A DNA stretch of 64,000 nucleotides from Chondrus crispus. Its lineage: Eukaryota; Rhodophyta; Florideophyceae; Gigartinales; Gigartinaceae. Position 1 is the stretch's first letter. The number at the start of each line of letters is the position of its first letter. A program made the position numbers and the translations under genes. The stretch is from positions 1-64,000 of the forward strand of contig NW_005179084.1 of assembly GCF_000350225.1 (NCBI RefSeq), written 5' to 3'. The notes below the pieces were generated by a model. It worked only from the letters and a program-made list of their open reading frames with translations. It searched no databases and was not told the origin of the DNA. Below are positions 1 to 10,511 of this stretch, in pieces.

Positions 1-255
1 TGCTTCCATGCCACTGATATAAAAGTACAGTGTAGCTTCCAGAAAGTTGCTTACCGTAAGTCAACCTTTTCATTTGTACAACTTTATATGCATCAACAAG
101 TTGCTTTCGATAGAATCGATAACCACATGCTTTACCTGTTGTGATGGCCTTCTGGTTTCAAAAAACACACAACTGAAATCGCGCGTTGGGTTGTCTAGAA
201 AAAATAAAATAACTTTTGTCCTCATATTAGGACTAACGGTCCGATACACACTAAA
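1..255. repeat. Dispersed repeat, copy 1
   Basis: This block matches 45105-45350 in the same orientation over most of its length, by eye at roughly 80 percent identity. Shared landmarks are 'tatgcatcaacaagttg', 'gatggccttctggtttcaaa' and 'cttttgtcctcatat'. It lies upstream of a decayed Harbinger transposase and may be that element's end, but no terminal inverted repeat was identified. The second copy stands alone in the gene island. Confidence 0.75.
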
Positions 256-861
256 CAATTCTCGAAATAAAATAACAGAATTCTGCAATATGTGCACTAC
301 TGTACATGTAAACAACAGCAGAATTCGGCTATTAGAGAGTTTACGAAGCACCAACCAATTCTCGTTTGAGATCTCGATAAAACTCTATCGAGAATTTGGC
401 ATCCATCCCCTACCCCACAGCCAACCGTTCTACGAAATGCGGCAGACAGATTTCACCGTGGGAACGTCCTGCGCTGCAGACGTTCTTTGCGACGTCGTTT
501 ACTTTTCTACGGACAAGTAACGCCCCATACTCCTACCAGATACGACTCATTGCGAAGGCTAGCCGCCTACGTCGCGATATCCAAAATATCAACTTACGCT
601 CTCTTTCTATCTCCATGCATTCTTTCAACATCAATATCTACTCTCATGAATCTGCATTACGCGATTTTCATTTTCAGATAAAGGATATAGCTATGATTAG
701 TGATACAATGGGTTCGGAAGGGGGAGAACAGATCTCAACGGCTACAAATGCGTACCGTTCACAGCATGTTGCATATTACTGAGAAGGACGGCATCGCATT
801 GTCGATGGGCAGATGTAGAATATCTTTTTGGAATGCGCACCTCAGCTTTAAGTGAAGTTTT
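256..861. other. No recognisable gene
   Basis: Short open frames occur on both strands but none resembles a known protein. The stretch lies between a dispersed repeat and a Harbinger transposase remnant and is probably the 5' part of that element. Confidence 0.4.
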
Positions 862-1521
862 TTGGGAGGTTATGAAGTCTCTTATAAATCAAAAGGGCAT
901 CTGGTACTAGATCGAAAGGAGGTATTACTCTCCGGAAGGTCAGAGATGTACACGGATATTGTAATGGAGTTTGGGGCTCCACTGGACAGTTGTGTCAGTT
1001 TCATAGACTGCACTAAAATAAAAATGACACGTCCAAGTTTGGCATGGCAGTCTACAACGAAGTTGTCATTCGGTCATGAGAGGTTCCATTTTCTCATTTC
1101 TCAAACTGTGACAACCCCAGATGGGCTTAATTTCAACCTGTATGGGCCAGAGGTGGGACGACTGCACGATGTGACGCTGTTGAGTCAAAGAAAGCACTAG
1201 AAACCTTTGAGAAACTGTCTAAACATCAACAGGCGACGGTTTGACGTATATGGGGACGCTTTATACGTACTGACACCGTGGCTACAGGTTACGTTCCCTT
1301 GCGCGAGAGCATCGCTGGAGCGTGAAATCTTTAACCCGCGCATAAACGCCGTTCGAATCGCATTTGGGTGGAACTACAAGGATTTAAAACAGCTGTGGTC
1401 GTTAAAAGACTTTCCGAGGGCTCTGAGGGTGCGAAAGTATCCACTTGGTTTGATCTACACCGCTTCCGCCCTTCTTCTAAATTTTGAAACCTGCGCAGGT
1501 TTTAAAATCAAGGCGTCTTGA
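862..1521 (+). pseudogene. PIF/Harbinger DDE transposase, broken (element 1)
   Basis: One reading frame carries the C-terminal half of a PIF/Harbinger (DDE_Tnp_4) transposase, interrupted by a TAG at 1198-1200. Before the stop is the first catalytic region (FIDCTKIKM, first Asp kept although the usual Gly after it is Cys), then a TTPDGL segment and a GRLHDVTLL segment. After the stop comes the second Asp region (VYGDALYVL) and the last helix (FGWNYKDLKQLW). In that helix the catalytic Glu expected before WNYK is Gly. The N-terminal half is missing or unrecognisable. It faces a convergent partner gene at 1621-2661, the usual two-gene Harbinger layout. The nonsense codon and the lost Glu make this copy dead. 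Confidence 0.8.
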
Positions 1522-1620
1522 GGGCGGCGGTCAGCTGCAAGCATACTTCAAATGCCAGCCCCCACACTTACGGAGTACATAAATGCCGAATATAGTCACC
1601 AGCGCGCTCGCAGTTGCATG

Positions 1621-2661
1621 CTATGTCAGCTTGCCCACAAGACCCGACAACACCTCCAACATTTTGCTTCTCTCAGTAATGGCCAACCTCTGCTCATCTT
1701 TTGCAATTTCCACCTTCCTGTCCTCCAAATCAAGCGTGCGGCGCTTCGAGTCGTGTGAAGCGACGAAACGCTTACCGTCCTCCTCAATACGCCTTTTTTC
1801 CAACTCGTAGCGATTCTTCTCCCACTTGAAGCGGCGATCCTCTTGAGTGCGACGTAGCTCCATATCCTTCACCAGCGGCTCGGTGGCCTCATCATCTGAC
1901 TCATACGAGATGCACTGCATGAGTTTCCCTCCACTACGTGGGTCTTTTGGCAAGACGCCAGCAGGCAGTTTATCCCCCCTTCGCGAACGCTTCAAAGCCA
2001 TGTCACGCACTTGTTCTCCGGGTTCTGTGGACGCTTCTCCTTCTCTAATCGCTTCCCCTTCTCTGCACGATCCTGTTCCATGTGCTCATCTATTTCGAAG
2101 ATGAGATCATCCAGAAGGGTTTCCCGCCATAAACCTCAACTATCCCTGAAGCCACCGCCATCCTTTTGACTTCAGCCCGACGCTGCGTAGTGATCATCTT
2201 GAGACGGTTCTCTAATCCCTTCTCCATTGGTGGCTCTTTGTCATCCAGAAGCACAGGAGAGGCTATACGCACAGGAGAGGCTATACGCACAGGAGAGGCT
2301 ATACGCACAGGAGAGGCTATACGCAGAAACGTACTGTATCCCTCCTCAAACCGAGTTCTATTTCTTCCCCATGGCGCTATATGCGCGTTTGAACAGGGCA
2401 CCACCCTGAGTAGGGCGATGTCGGCCGCGTCGAAGAAGCGGTATCGTGTCCTACGGGCAGTAGCGGTAGCTGCCGGAGACTCCCCGGCAGCCGTCGGACG
2501 GAGAGGGGATGGAAACGTTGCAAAGTCAGCGGCGGCCCGTGCGGTTGAGGGATCGGGATGGGGATGGTTGGCAGGCTGGATGGGGAGTTTTCAGGTGCTA
2601 AAGAAATACTTGGGGCCGGTGACGACGACGAGGAGGGAACGATTTCGTTGCAAGTAGCCAT
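1621..2661 (-). pseudogene. Harbinger partner gene, coiled-coil type, frameshifted (element 1)
   Basis: Three overlapping minus-strand frames (2661-2377, 2404-2090 and 2010-1621) together give one degraded protein. It has a Ser/Pro-rich start, a middle part with an acidic and basic stretch (EIDEHMEQD then EKEKR), and a C-terminal charged coiled coil (RFKWEKNRYELEKRR onward) ending in a Leu-rich tail. This matches the architecture of the second gene of Harbinger elements, a DNA-binding partner that helps the transposase. No clear Myb helix is left. At least two frameshifts separate the parts. An 18-bp tandem repeat (2252-2323) lies inside it and encodes RIASPV four times. It is convergent with the transposase remnant at 862-1521. 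Confidence 0.6.
2252..2323. repeat. 18-bp tandem repeat, four identical copies
   Basis: The unit cacaggagaggctatacg is repeated four times without change. It lies in the decayed Harbinger partner gene, where one minus-strand frame reads it as RIASPV four times. Identical units in an otherwise decayed gene point to a recent expansion. Confidence 0.95.
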
Positions 2662-2723
2662 ATTGAGGCGAGTGACCGTGGTACGGTCTGGTTGTCCAGG
2701 TTTTAGCTCGGGGGTTGTTCACG

Positions 2724-2761
2724 AATGTTTAGATGTGGTCACATGACCACATCTAAACATT
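2724..2761. repeat. Perfect 18-bp inverted repeat with 2-base spacer
   Basis: The arms at 2724-2741 and 2744-2761 (aatgtttagatgtggtca and its complement) are perfect, separated by 'ca'. It lies between the Harbinger remnant and the first LTR-like repeat. It may be two element ends joined head to head or a hairpin element. Confidence 0.9.
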
Positions 2762-2970
2762 TGTGCATGTCCCCAGAGGAAGATGTGTATGTTTTAGGGC
2801 CATATGGCAGATTGCCCCAGTTTCTCTTTCTAATTTCGCTAACACCCCTCTGCAGACGAAATCTCTGTTCCCTTCATGGAGCAAATCTCGATAGATAGGA
2901 ACATGTCGTGCACCCCGCCCAGGTGTGGTGGGCCGTAGGCAGAGCGACGCGCGTTCGTACGCGTAAGGAG

Positions 2971-3521
2971 ATTCGGGAGACCACCCGGCGGATGACCGGA
3001 ACCAGGATCCGGGCGCGGCTTGCGCGGTAGAAAAATAACAAGATAGTCAGCAATAAAAGGGGGTAGAATTAAAGGAAAAACAGAGCTAACGGAGCAGGAA
3101 GCACAGTAGTTAACGTAGATCTCGCGCGGGTGGATCGACGCGCGCGGGGAATGCAATTGAGATTCTAGGGGTGTAGATGGCTCGGTCGGTATTGGCAAGC
3201 CAGTACCGAGTCGAGGCTACAACCTAGAATCTAAAAACTAAGGTAAAAGACCCAAGGCTTCGTGCTTCTTTACTTTGATGATCGGGTTGACTATATAGTC
3301 CCCGTCGCCGTAATGGCGAAGCTAAATTAAACTATAAATTAGAATAACTAGAATATACGGGTGTAGCCCCGAGGTGTGGCGGAGGGATTGCACGTGTCCA
3401 CCGGTGGGGTGTCAAAATAGGCAGGGGAGTCAATGTGTACCCGTGGTACACGTGGTAGCCATGCGCGCGATTTTGGGAGGGATAAGGACAGGTGTCCCTT
3501 GGCCGAGTACAGTGCACTACA
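2971..3521 (+). repeat. LTR-like repeat A
   Basis: About 551 bp, related to repeats B (5378-5929) and C (10512-11092) and in the same orientation. All three begin with ttcggga(g/c)accaccc after a G-rich stretch, contain several CACGTG-like palindromes, and end with a ggacaggtgtcc-like palindrome followed by cagtgcactaca and then 'tatcccc'. A resembles C more than B (shared 'tagatggctcggtcgg' region and 'gactatatagtccccgtcgcc'). A gag-like gene follows directly. Divergence between A and B means they are not the paired LTRs of one young insertion. Confidence 0.7.
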
Positions 3522-3858
3522 TATCCCCCTTCTTAGAGAATCACGCGTCCCGCTTGTAGATACTGTAGAAAGTATCGCCAAATTATCGGGAACGCTGAGG
3601 ATGAGGCCATGTGCGACGGATGGCGCTGTAGCGGGGTTGGTGCATCAGCGACCGAGGGCAGACCCATTGCGTGCTTTCTGCAAGCCGGAGTATCGGAGCC
3701 GGTGATCGCCAGTGTTCCAACTTTCCATTCACCCCTGCTTCCGTGTCTCCAACTTCCTTCTGCTCGTCCTTTGTTATTGCCCACGTTGACACTGTGTGCG
3801 GAACCAAAAAAACGATTTGATATCGGGGAGGCGCCTTGGCCGGGACGGCGCGGCGACG

Positions 3859-5378
3859 ATGGAGCGTTTGCACAACCCCTACGGGGAACCAGGGGTCGCG
3901 AGGGACGAGGAGGAGCGGGGGTGGCCGCCCCCTCGGTTGCTGCGCGGCAAGAGCATGTCCGACGATCCGTTGTTATTGGAGAAAGCTCCTTTCCTCGCTC
4001 CCGATGGGTCCGGGACAGTCAGCTCCTGAAGTCGTACGTGGATGTGACCGGGGCTCTCCCGGGTGGTCTCAGCTTGCGAGCTGTGTGGTCGCGCGACTTT
4101 TGCTTCCGCCTCGTAGTGGACGACGAGCATGTATGGCCGAGGTACCGTCGCCTTGGGCGTGCTCGACGTCAGAAACACATGGCTTTGCTTGTTCGTCGGC
4201 TGTCGCGGACGCCGTGTAACGGCCCAGTTCCCGTTGAATGGGACTTCGATACTTGGGCGTATCGTACAAAAGGCGACCGCGGGTACGTCGCCAATCTGAG
4301 GCGATTGTTGGACCACTTACCGGAACGGATCGAGGAGCCGGCAGTCGCATATATGGTCTGGGACAAGCCGATCCTCCCTCCTCGCTATGAGAGTTACGTG
4401 GAGCGCGAGAGCAACCCGGGGTACTACGACAAGCTCAAATATGAGCGTCGGGTGCGAAACGATCTTGGCGTGTTTGTCGCATACGAGTGGATGGAAGCGA
4501 CGACTTTCCAACCACGTTCTCGGTACGAGCGGTATCCTCAGATACCGCATTGATTCTCGCAGTACGAAGTCCCTGCGGACTTCGTTGCGGAGGTTCCACC
4601 TTGCTTGGTGTATTTCGGCTTGAGTCTGAATGACTCGCCGCAGTCTCCGCGTTGGATGATATTCCTTAGCGAATGGATCGCTATAGTGGCGAAGAGGTTC
4701 ATTTGGTCATCTCTAGACGGACGGTTGTACGTGATGCCGACCATGATTATTAAATGGCTACGCAAGCTCGACTTGGAGGGGGTCCTCGATGGGGCTTGGG
4801 TTTGCGAGCAGCTGAACACGCTGCTCAATACTCACGAGCGGGTTGATTGGGCGCGAGGGCCGTACTGCCAGGGGCATCATTATGACCGGACAGACCGAGC
4901 GAACGCATCCCCCGGGGAGGCGAGAAGACTCCGGGGAGCCAAGTGCCGGTAATTGGATCAGGCTCGACCCGGGGACGTTCGAAAGTCTACAGACGGAATT
5001 AATGAAAGAGGTACAGACCCTGGGGCCGCGGCGGGAGTCGCGCCGCACGTCCCTGATGGTAGTCGTGGCTTGGAAGGACCTCCGGGGGCGCCGGTTTCTC
5101 CGGAGACACGGGTGAGGGCCGAGGCCCCGGTGGATTCGTCTCCAGCGCGGCGTCGGATTCTTACCGCGTTAGGCGTCTCTGAGGACGAGATGCTACAGTT
5201 GATGACCAACGCCGAGTTCGTGGCGGATGTAAAGCGCCTTAAGACGGCGACGGACACGATGACTTCCGCACCCGTTACGGAGAGCCCTATGGCAGTGGAG
5301 GCCGTGTCGTGCACTGAGGGGGAAGACAGTAGGTCTCCCCTCAGGCAGAGCACCGCGCGTTCGGGGCGCGGGGGTTGA
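3859..5378 (+). pseudogene. Gag-like retroelement protein, copy 1, with in-frame TGA
   Basis: This is homologous to the frame at 7073-8320 and lies between LTR-like repeats A and B. The reading moves from one frame (3859 to about 4026, EKAPFLAP) to a second (about 4030-4550, with FDTWAYRT, DKLKYERR and FVAYEWMEATTF), then meets a TGA at 4551-4553. It continues in the same frame with FSQYEVPADF and VYFGLSLNDSPQSPRWM to about 4915. Two further frame changes lead to the C-terminal part (SPARRRILTALG onward), whose stop is at 5376-5378, exactly where repeat B begins. I recognise no capsid, zinc-knuckle, protease or polymerase motif, so the gag assignment rests on position next to LTR-like repeats. 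The frameshifts say this copy is decayed, but the TGA is shared with copy 2. Confidence 0.6.
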
Positions 5379-5929
5379 TTCGGGAGACCACCCGTGGGGT
5401 AACTGGCACGGGGTCCGGGCGTCTAACGCAGTAGGGAAATTAAGGGAAAAAGGAGGAAAGTAGAGCCCAGGAGGGGCGGGGCGGTAGGGACAGCTGTCTC
5501 GCGGAGAGCAGTGTGTAGCGGGACGACGCGCACGGTAGAGATAGGTGTGAATCGGGACGCAGATGGCTCGCAGGGTACCGTCGTTGGACGGGGACCGACG
5601 CGAGGCTACGACTCCGTTCCAGATACCGGAGTTCTAGACCCAAAGCTTCGTGAGGATTTACTCAGGGTCGGACGTCGGCTATATACTGGCCGACGTCGGA
5701 GCTATAATTAATTAAACTAAAAATACTAATTAACACGGCGGCGGTGGCCGGAGAAAACCCTCCTGGTTAGGAGGTATGACACCCATTACACGTGGGATTG
5801 GCACTTGTACACGGAGGCCTTGATGCCCGGCTACACGTGGCGACTGGTATACGTGTGCCCCGGGGAAGGAGCTGCGCGGGCCGGGGACAGGTGTCCTGAA
5901 TAAAAGATGAGGTGTGTCAGTGCACTACA
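5378..5929 (+). repeat. LTR-like repeat B
   Basis: About 552 bp, nearly the same length as repeat A and with the same start (attcgggagaccaccc) and end (ggacaggtgtcc, then cagtgcactaca before 'tatcccc'). The interior is strongly diverged from A and C. The stop codon of gag-like copy 1 overlaps its first base. A G-rich, polypurine-like stretch (gcgcggggg) lies just before it. Confidence 0.7.
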
Positions 5930-6129
5930 TATCCCCCCCTTAGAATAGAGCGTCCCTGCGAACCCTAACTTGGGCGACCAGTGGGCCGTCGGTGGCTTGT
6001 ATGGAGCTCCGCCCGGTATCAGGCTTGAAGGCGGCGAGTACCACGATCCTGATCGGGCGGATCTAGATTTTGTTCCGTAGGGCAGAGGCGGTGTTTAAGG
6101 TCTTCCCCTCCTTCGTGGGAGGTAGAGTG

Positions 6130-6970
6130 ATTACGGTACCGCGCAGACAGCATCCTCCACGAGATTTTCGTTTCGCGATCAGCGTCTCCTTCCTTGCAAA
6201 AAGTGCGATTCTTTCCCGCGGTCGTCGTCACTATTCTCGCGGCGAGCGACGTTCGTTGTTGCGAACAGGGGCCAGCTGCGCGTCCTGCGCGGTTTTCTTA
6301 GCGACACGCGCGCGCTCGTCATCGCCACAAACGCGCCCTCTCGCGACCCTCGCGAGTCAACCACAGTACACGCGACTTTGTCCGTGTCGCGCACGGCCTC
6401 ATCGCGGCAGTCGCGGCCACATTTCTCGACACGCTTCCTTGCAGCGAGCCCGAGTCGTTGCTGCCCACCGCGCACTCCCTTGCGAAGAGCGCGAGTTAAT
6501 TCGCGAGATCAGCGAGGCCTTCTCGTCGTTACGGACGCGATTTTGTTATCGCGATCAGCGATCTTCCTCACAACGAGCGGCGTATTGTCGCAATCCGCGG
6601 TCTTCCTCGCAACTCGGTCGAATTCTTCTGTCCTTCGGCGGCAGATCCGGATCCTTCGCGCCAGTCCATCTTTTCGCATCGAGCGCGTTTTTTTCGCCAC
6701 CAGGGCGGTTTTTCGTCTCCGTGACCAGCACGGTTTTCCTCCGTGGCAAGCGCGTTCGTATCTGCGACAGGCACGGTTTATTTCGCGACAAGCGCGATTT
6801 GTTTTCGCGACAAGCGCGAGTTGTTTCGCGACAAGCGCAATTTTCTTTTTAACCGTGACAAGCACGAGTTTCTCCGCGGCAAGCGCGAGCATTTGCACGA
6901 CGAGGGCAAGCCTTTCCGCGACAAACGCGAGCAATTGCCCGGCAAGCGCCAGCATTTCCCGCGACGCGTG
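6130..6970. repeat. 21-bp minisatellite forming an array of small stem-loops
   Basis: About 35-40 diverged units of roughly 21 bp, with core tttCGCGACAAGCGCGAg, fill this stretch. Most units read stem, 5-base loop, complementary stem, for example TCGCG-ACAAG-CGCGA. Units with different stems keep pairing: CCGTG-ACCAG-CACGG (6719-6733), CGCC-ACCAG-GGCG (near 6695), CGTG-ACAAG-CACG (near 6853), ATCGC-GATCA-GCGAT (near 6548) and GCG-AAGAG-CGC (near 6482). Reading frames through it are open for long distances because the period is seven codons (one frame gives RDKREL-like heptads), but frames shift between units. It lies between LTR-like repeat B and gag-like copy 2, where a retroelement leader would be. 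Confidence 0.85.
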
Positions 6971-7072
6971 CGTGATCCGCGGCCCATCCCGTTGAGGGTC
7001 ATGCAAGCCCCAAAGGATCCCTTCAGGGGTGCGGTCGGCTGTCGAAACGCGGCGTGGCCGCCCCCCCGATAG

Positions 7073-8320
7073 TTATGGGGTCGAAATCTCTACGATGACG
7101 CGTTGGCCTTCGAGAGGGCCCCGTTTCTGTCCGCCGAGGGCCTGCGGGAGGAGGGGCTGAATCAAAATTACGCCGCGGCGTCCGGGGAGCTTCCTGGGGG
7201 TCTTAGCGTGGCAGCCGTGCGGTCCCGGGACTTCACGCACCGCTTGGTGGTGGAGCCGGCGCTGTTACGGCCGGAATTCAGGCGGGTCAGCACGGAGAGC
7301 CGCGTCACGCCGCTCTCCGTGCTGGCCACGGTGGCCTTCGTGGAACTAATCCGACAGCGGATGCGTCGGATGCCGTGTAGCCGGCTTCTTCCCTGCGCAT
7401 GGAATTTCGATACGTGGGCATACCGCACCGAGGATGACCGGGTCTACGTGGCCAACCTGAAACGGATCCTCGACAATCTCCACATGCGGGAGGAAGCCCC
7501 TTCAGAGTCAATGATGGCCTGGGGGAGTGCGATCTTACCGGACGGTTTCGCCCAGCGGCCCGAACAGGTACGCAACCCAGCGATGCATGACAAACTCAAG
7601 TACCAAAGGCGAATGAGGAATCGCATGGGGTTATTTGTCGCTTACGAATGGGTCGAAGTGACCTCATTCGAGCGGTCCGTTCTCAATACGCGGTACCCGG
7701 AGGTGCCGGCTTGATTCGCACAGTATGAAGTCCCCGCGGACTTCATCGCGGAGGTTCCATCTTGTGAGGTGTATTGCGGACTGAGTTTGTTGGAAGACCC
7801 TCAGTCCGCTCGCTGGATGGTTTTTCTGAGCGAGTGGCTCGCCATCGTCGCTAAGTGGTTCTTGTGGAGCGCGTACGACTGGCGGCTTTCCGTACTCCCG
7901 ACCATGGTCGTGGAGTGGCTTCGACGATTGGATTTAACGCGAGTGCTGGGCAGCGCGGTGCTACAGTGGCAATTGAAGTCCCTGCTAGATCTCCACGAGG
8001 ACATTGATTGGACTCGTGTGCCCTACGCCCAGGGACATCATTACGACAACCCCCGGATGATGCACTATTCTCCTGGACGGCGGTGTGATGCTGGTGGTCC
8101 GGACAGGGGCAACTGGGTCCGGATCGAGGCCCGCACCCTCAGACTCAGCCAGACCGAGTATCTGCGGGGCGGGTGTCCTGGGGTGGCAGACCCCCCTAGC
8201 GAGGTTCGGCGCGTGCGGAGACGCAGGGTAGGTTTCTCTTTACTACCCTACACGATGTGGTGTGACAGGGACAACCTCCGAGGCCCCAACGCGGTTTTTA
8301 ATAGGGGATGGGGCCCATGA
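7073..8320 (+). pseudogene. Gag-like retroelement protein, copy 2, with in-frame TGA
   Basis: One continuous frame runs from after a TAG at 7070-7072 to 8320 with a single internal TGA at 7712-7714. Conserved blocks shared with copy 1 are ERAPFL, LPGGLS, FDTWAYRTEDD, DKLKYQRRMRN and FVAYEWVEVTSF before the TGA. After it are FAQYEVPADF, VYCGLSLLEDPQSARWM, LSEWLAIVAKWF and GHHYDN. The two copies share roughly half of their residues, yet the TGA is at the same alignment position in both and the residues next to it are conserved. In copy 1 the position of the 7070 TAG is an ordinary codon, so that lesion is private to copy 2. The C-terminal part after 8200 no longer matches copy 1. No pol gene follows; a CACTA-like fragment begins instead. 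Confidence 0.6.
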
Positions 8321-8439
8321 GACCGAATTTTCGGTATTATGGGAACCAAAGAGACTTCATCTCCGCTCTGAGAGTGACATTGAAGGAAGGTTAGCTTCAC
8401 TAAAAGACATGTCTCCCTCGAAAGCTGCCCGCGCTCGCA

Positions 8440-9930
8440 TCAGACCACGAAATGGCGTAAAGTGGGGAGCCGTACCACTCTCCATCCATTCCATCTACTC
8501 CATGTGTCTTTTCCACCGGACACCATGCACACCTGGAGGAATGTGTGTAAGGATGCCATGGACACATTCAAGGGAAATTGTACTCATCTACAGCAATCAC
8601 CAATAGCAGATGATCGTTTCTGTCTAACTCGTGCGCAATTGCGCATTGAGCCATTAATGGCTACGGATCGATACTGAAATGAATTGTATTCCGAAGGGAA
8701 ATTCGCGCTGTGCCTTTCCCAACGTTCCACGAAATACCTTGTACTATTCTTCTTGGAAAGCTTTTGATTGCATCGAGGTTCTCAGTTCCTTTTCTACGAT
8801 TATATTTGATGGCTTCCTACGGCGAACCTACGTCCGTAATCTACACATGATTTCGCAGTTGGTGGACATCTCGAGGAGGTCGATGCTTTCTCAAACGGAT
8901 GTTGACGAAATGAAGCGTGTGGGTGTGGATTCTTTCCTCAACTTCGAGTCGCTATACTACAAATGCGACACAGACAGGGTACGAGTCTGTAAACCGACAA
9001 TTCCCGACGTTGTTCATCTTGGTTGGAGGGTAGAACAGTGCGGCCCCTTGTGAACTGTAGCCACTTTTGGGTCGAAACATTCATCGGTTTTATTAAGCAT
9101 CTGCTGCATGCCAAAATACGTGCACCACAGTCCATGATACAATCAGCGGAGACGACAGAGACGGTCAAGCTGTACATCGGAGACCATTTTGTGACAAAGG
9201 ACGTCGTTGGTTTGAGTATCCAGCAAGTTGGAGACACCGGTGCCGAAGAAGGGGAGATAAAACTACTGTTTTCAAGTGACGCAGAGAGTCTCAATGAGTC
9301 TTATCATGCTCAGAAAGGACCCCTCACCTTCTAGGAGATTTGTGGGTCAAAAGAGACGAACCCGGAGATGGCTATTAATGCCATAAACAACAATGCCGTG
9401 ATGTGCTTCGGAAGAGCGTAAATTTTGGTCCGGAATAGTGTTCAAGTAACTGGTGCAATCAAGGCAAGGAGACATCACCCGGAAATGTTACGACCAGATT
9501 AGTAAATTTCTGCAGATTTCTGCACTGATGAGGAGGAGTGTCGCGATCTGTATTACGGGAGAGTTCTTAATTTTCGTCGCTATGCGTTTTAATCTGAATT
9601 GTCCAATATACTAGGAATGTAGCTCCAATTGAATGGGCTAGTGTACTGAAGATTACTCAATGTCGCCAAGTACACAAACCACGCGCCATGGATTCTGTGC
9701 ATAGAAATGCCACCGTGGAGGATGTTTCCGTGATTTTCAATTCAATCGGTATTCTGGAACATCGCTCAGAACACTCACGAGGAACACAGACGTTCTTCGC
9801 TGACTCAACACGTGAGGTCAATAGGCTTTTAGATATGAGTAAAGTCGCAGCAGATGGATTAAAACCGAACTTTGGTTGTGACGGGGGGCTAGAGTGCAGG
9901 CGTACGTGCGCTTCTCCTCATCCCAAGTGA
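8440..9930 (+). pseudogene. CACTA-like transposon fragment (DUF4218-like region)
   Basis: Several plus-strand frames add up to part of a CACTA/TNP2-type transposon protein. At 8520-8660 a frame reads DTMHTWRNVCKDAMDTF, like the segment that precedes the DUF4218-like region in these elements. At 8790-9330 follow ISQLVDISRRSMLSQTD, NFESLYYKCD, RVCKPTIPDVVHLGW, QCGPL and FWVETFIGFIKHLLHA. A later stretch (about 9545-9900) has a GRVLNFRRYAF segment typical of the C-terminal part. Frameshifts and stops break it throughout. The family call is from motif resemblance and is moderate. No terminal CACTA repeats were found. Confidence 0.55.
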
Positions 9931-9935
9931 CGACC

Positions 9936-10511
9936 TTCTCGGTACCTCACTGGCCGTTATAGAGCTGGCACGTGCGGACGGCATCCAAACCAAGCCCTTC
10001 AGGGGGATCTGCGTCACGAAGCCGACCAGCGGTGGAATTTGTGGACGACGGCAAAGTCGCCGGACCCGCCCAGCATCTCCAACCACCTGACGTACGCCCC
10101 CGCACCGCCACATGTGCACGCGCCCCCAGGCGCACGTACTCACCCACCGCAGTCATGAAACGCACGCCCGCTCGCCCCGCGCATGACAGCTTGAAAGTTT
10201 GCGTGAAGGTCGCCCACGTGCTGACGCACCTTGCGCGCCTTGTATAGACTTTGTAAATGCCACCCACACGCACGCTCTAATATCCACCGCGCCCCACTCC
10301 GGCGCGTCGCCACGAACCCGCCGCGCCGCGCGAGCTCATGTCCATTTTCGCGCGTCGAAGATCTTCAGCCCGTCTTAGCATGCCCAGTAGTCCCAGCAGC
10401 AGCAGCAACAGGGGCCGTCGCCGCACCATCATAGCAGCCAGCATGTCGTGCGGTGTGGCCACGTGTGACCAGGCCTGAAGCTAAGTTTATGCGGGTTCGA
10501 ACGCGTGGGGG
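9936..10511. other. GC-rich remnant, no recognisable gene
   Basis: Open frames occur on both strands, such as 10273-9947 on the minus strand, but I recognise no family. A short Ser/Arg-rich plus-strand frame (ATG 10339, stop by about 10480) precedes repeat C. Position suggests a remnant of the retroelement ending in repeat C. Confidence 0.35.

Noticed and set aside
6070..6995. Long Arg/Ser-rich open frames as real proteins
   Set aside because: They come from a 21-bp repeat that keeps several frames open, and frames change between units. No family resemblance.
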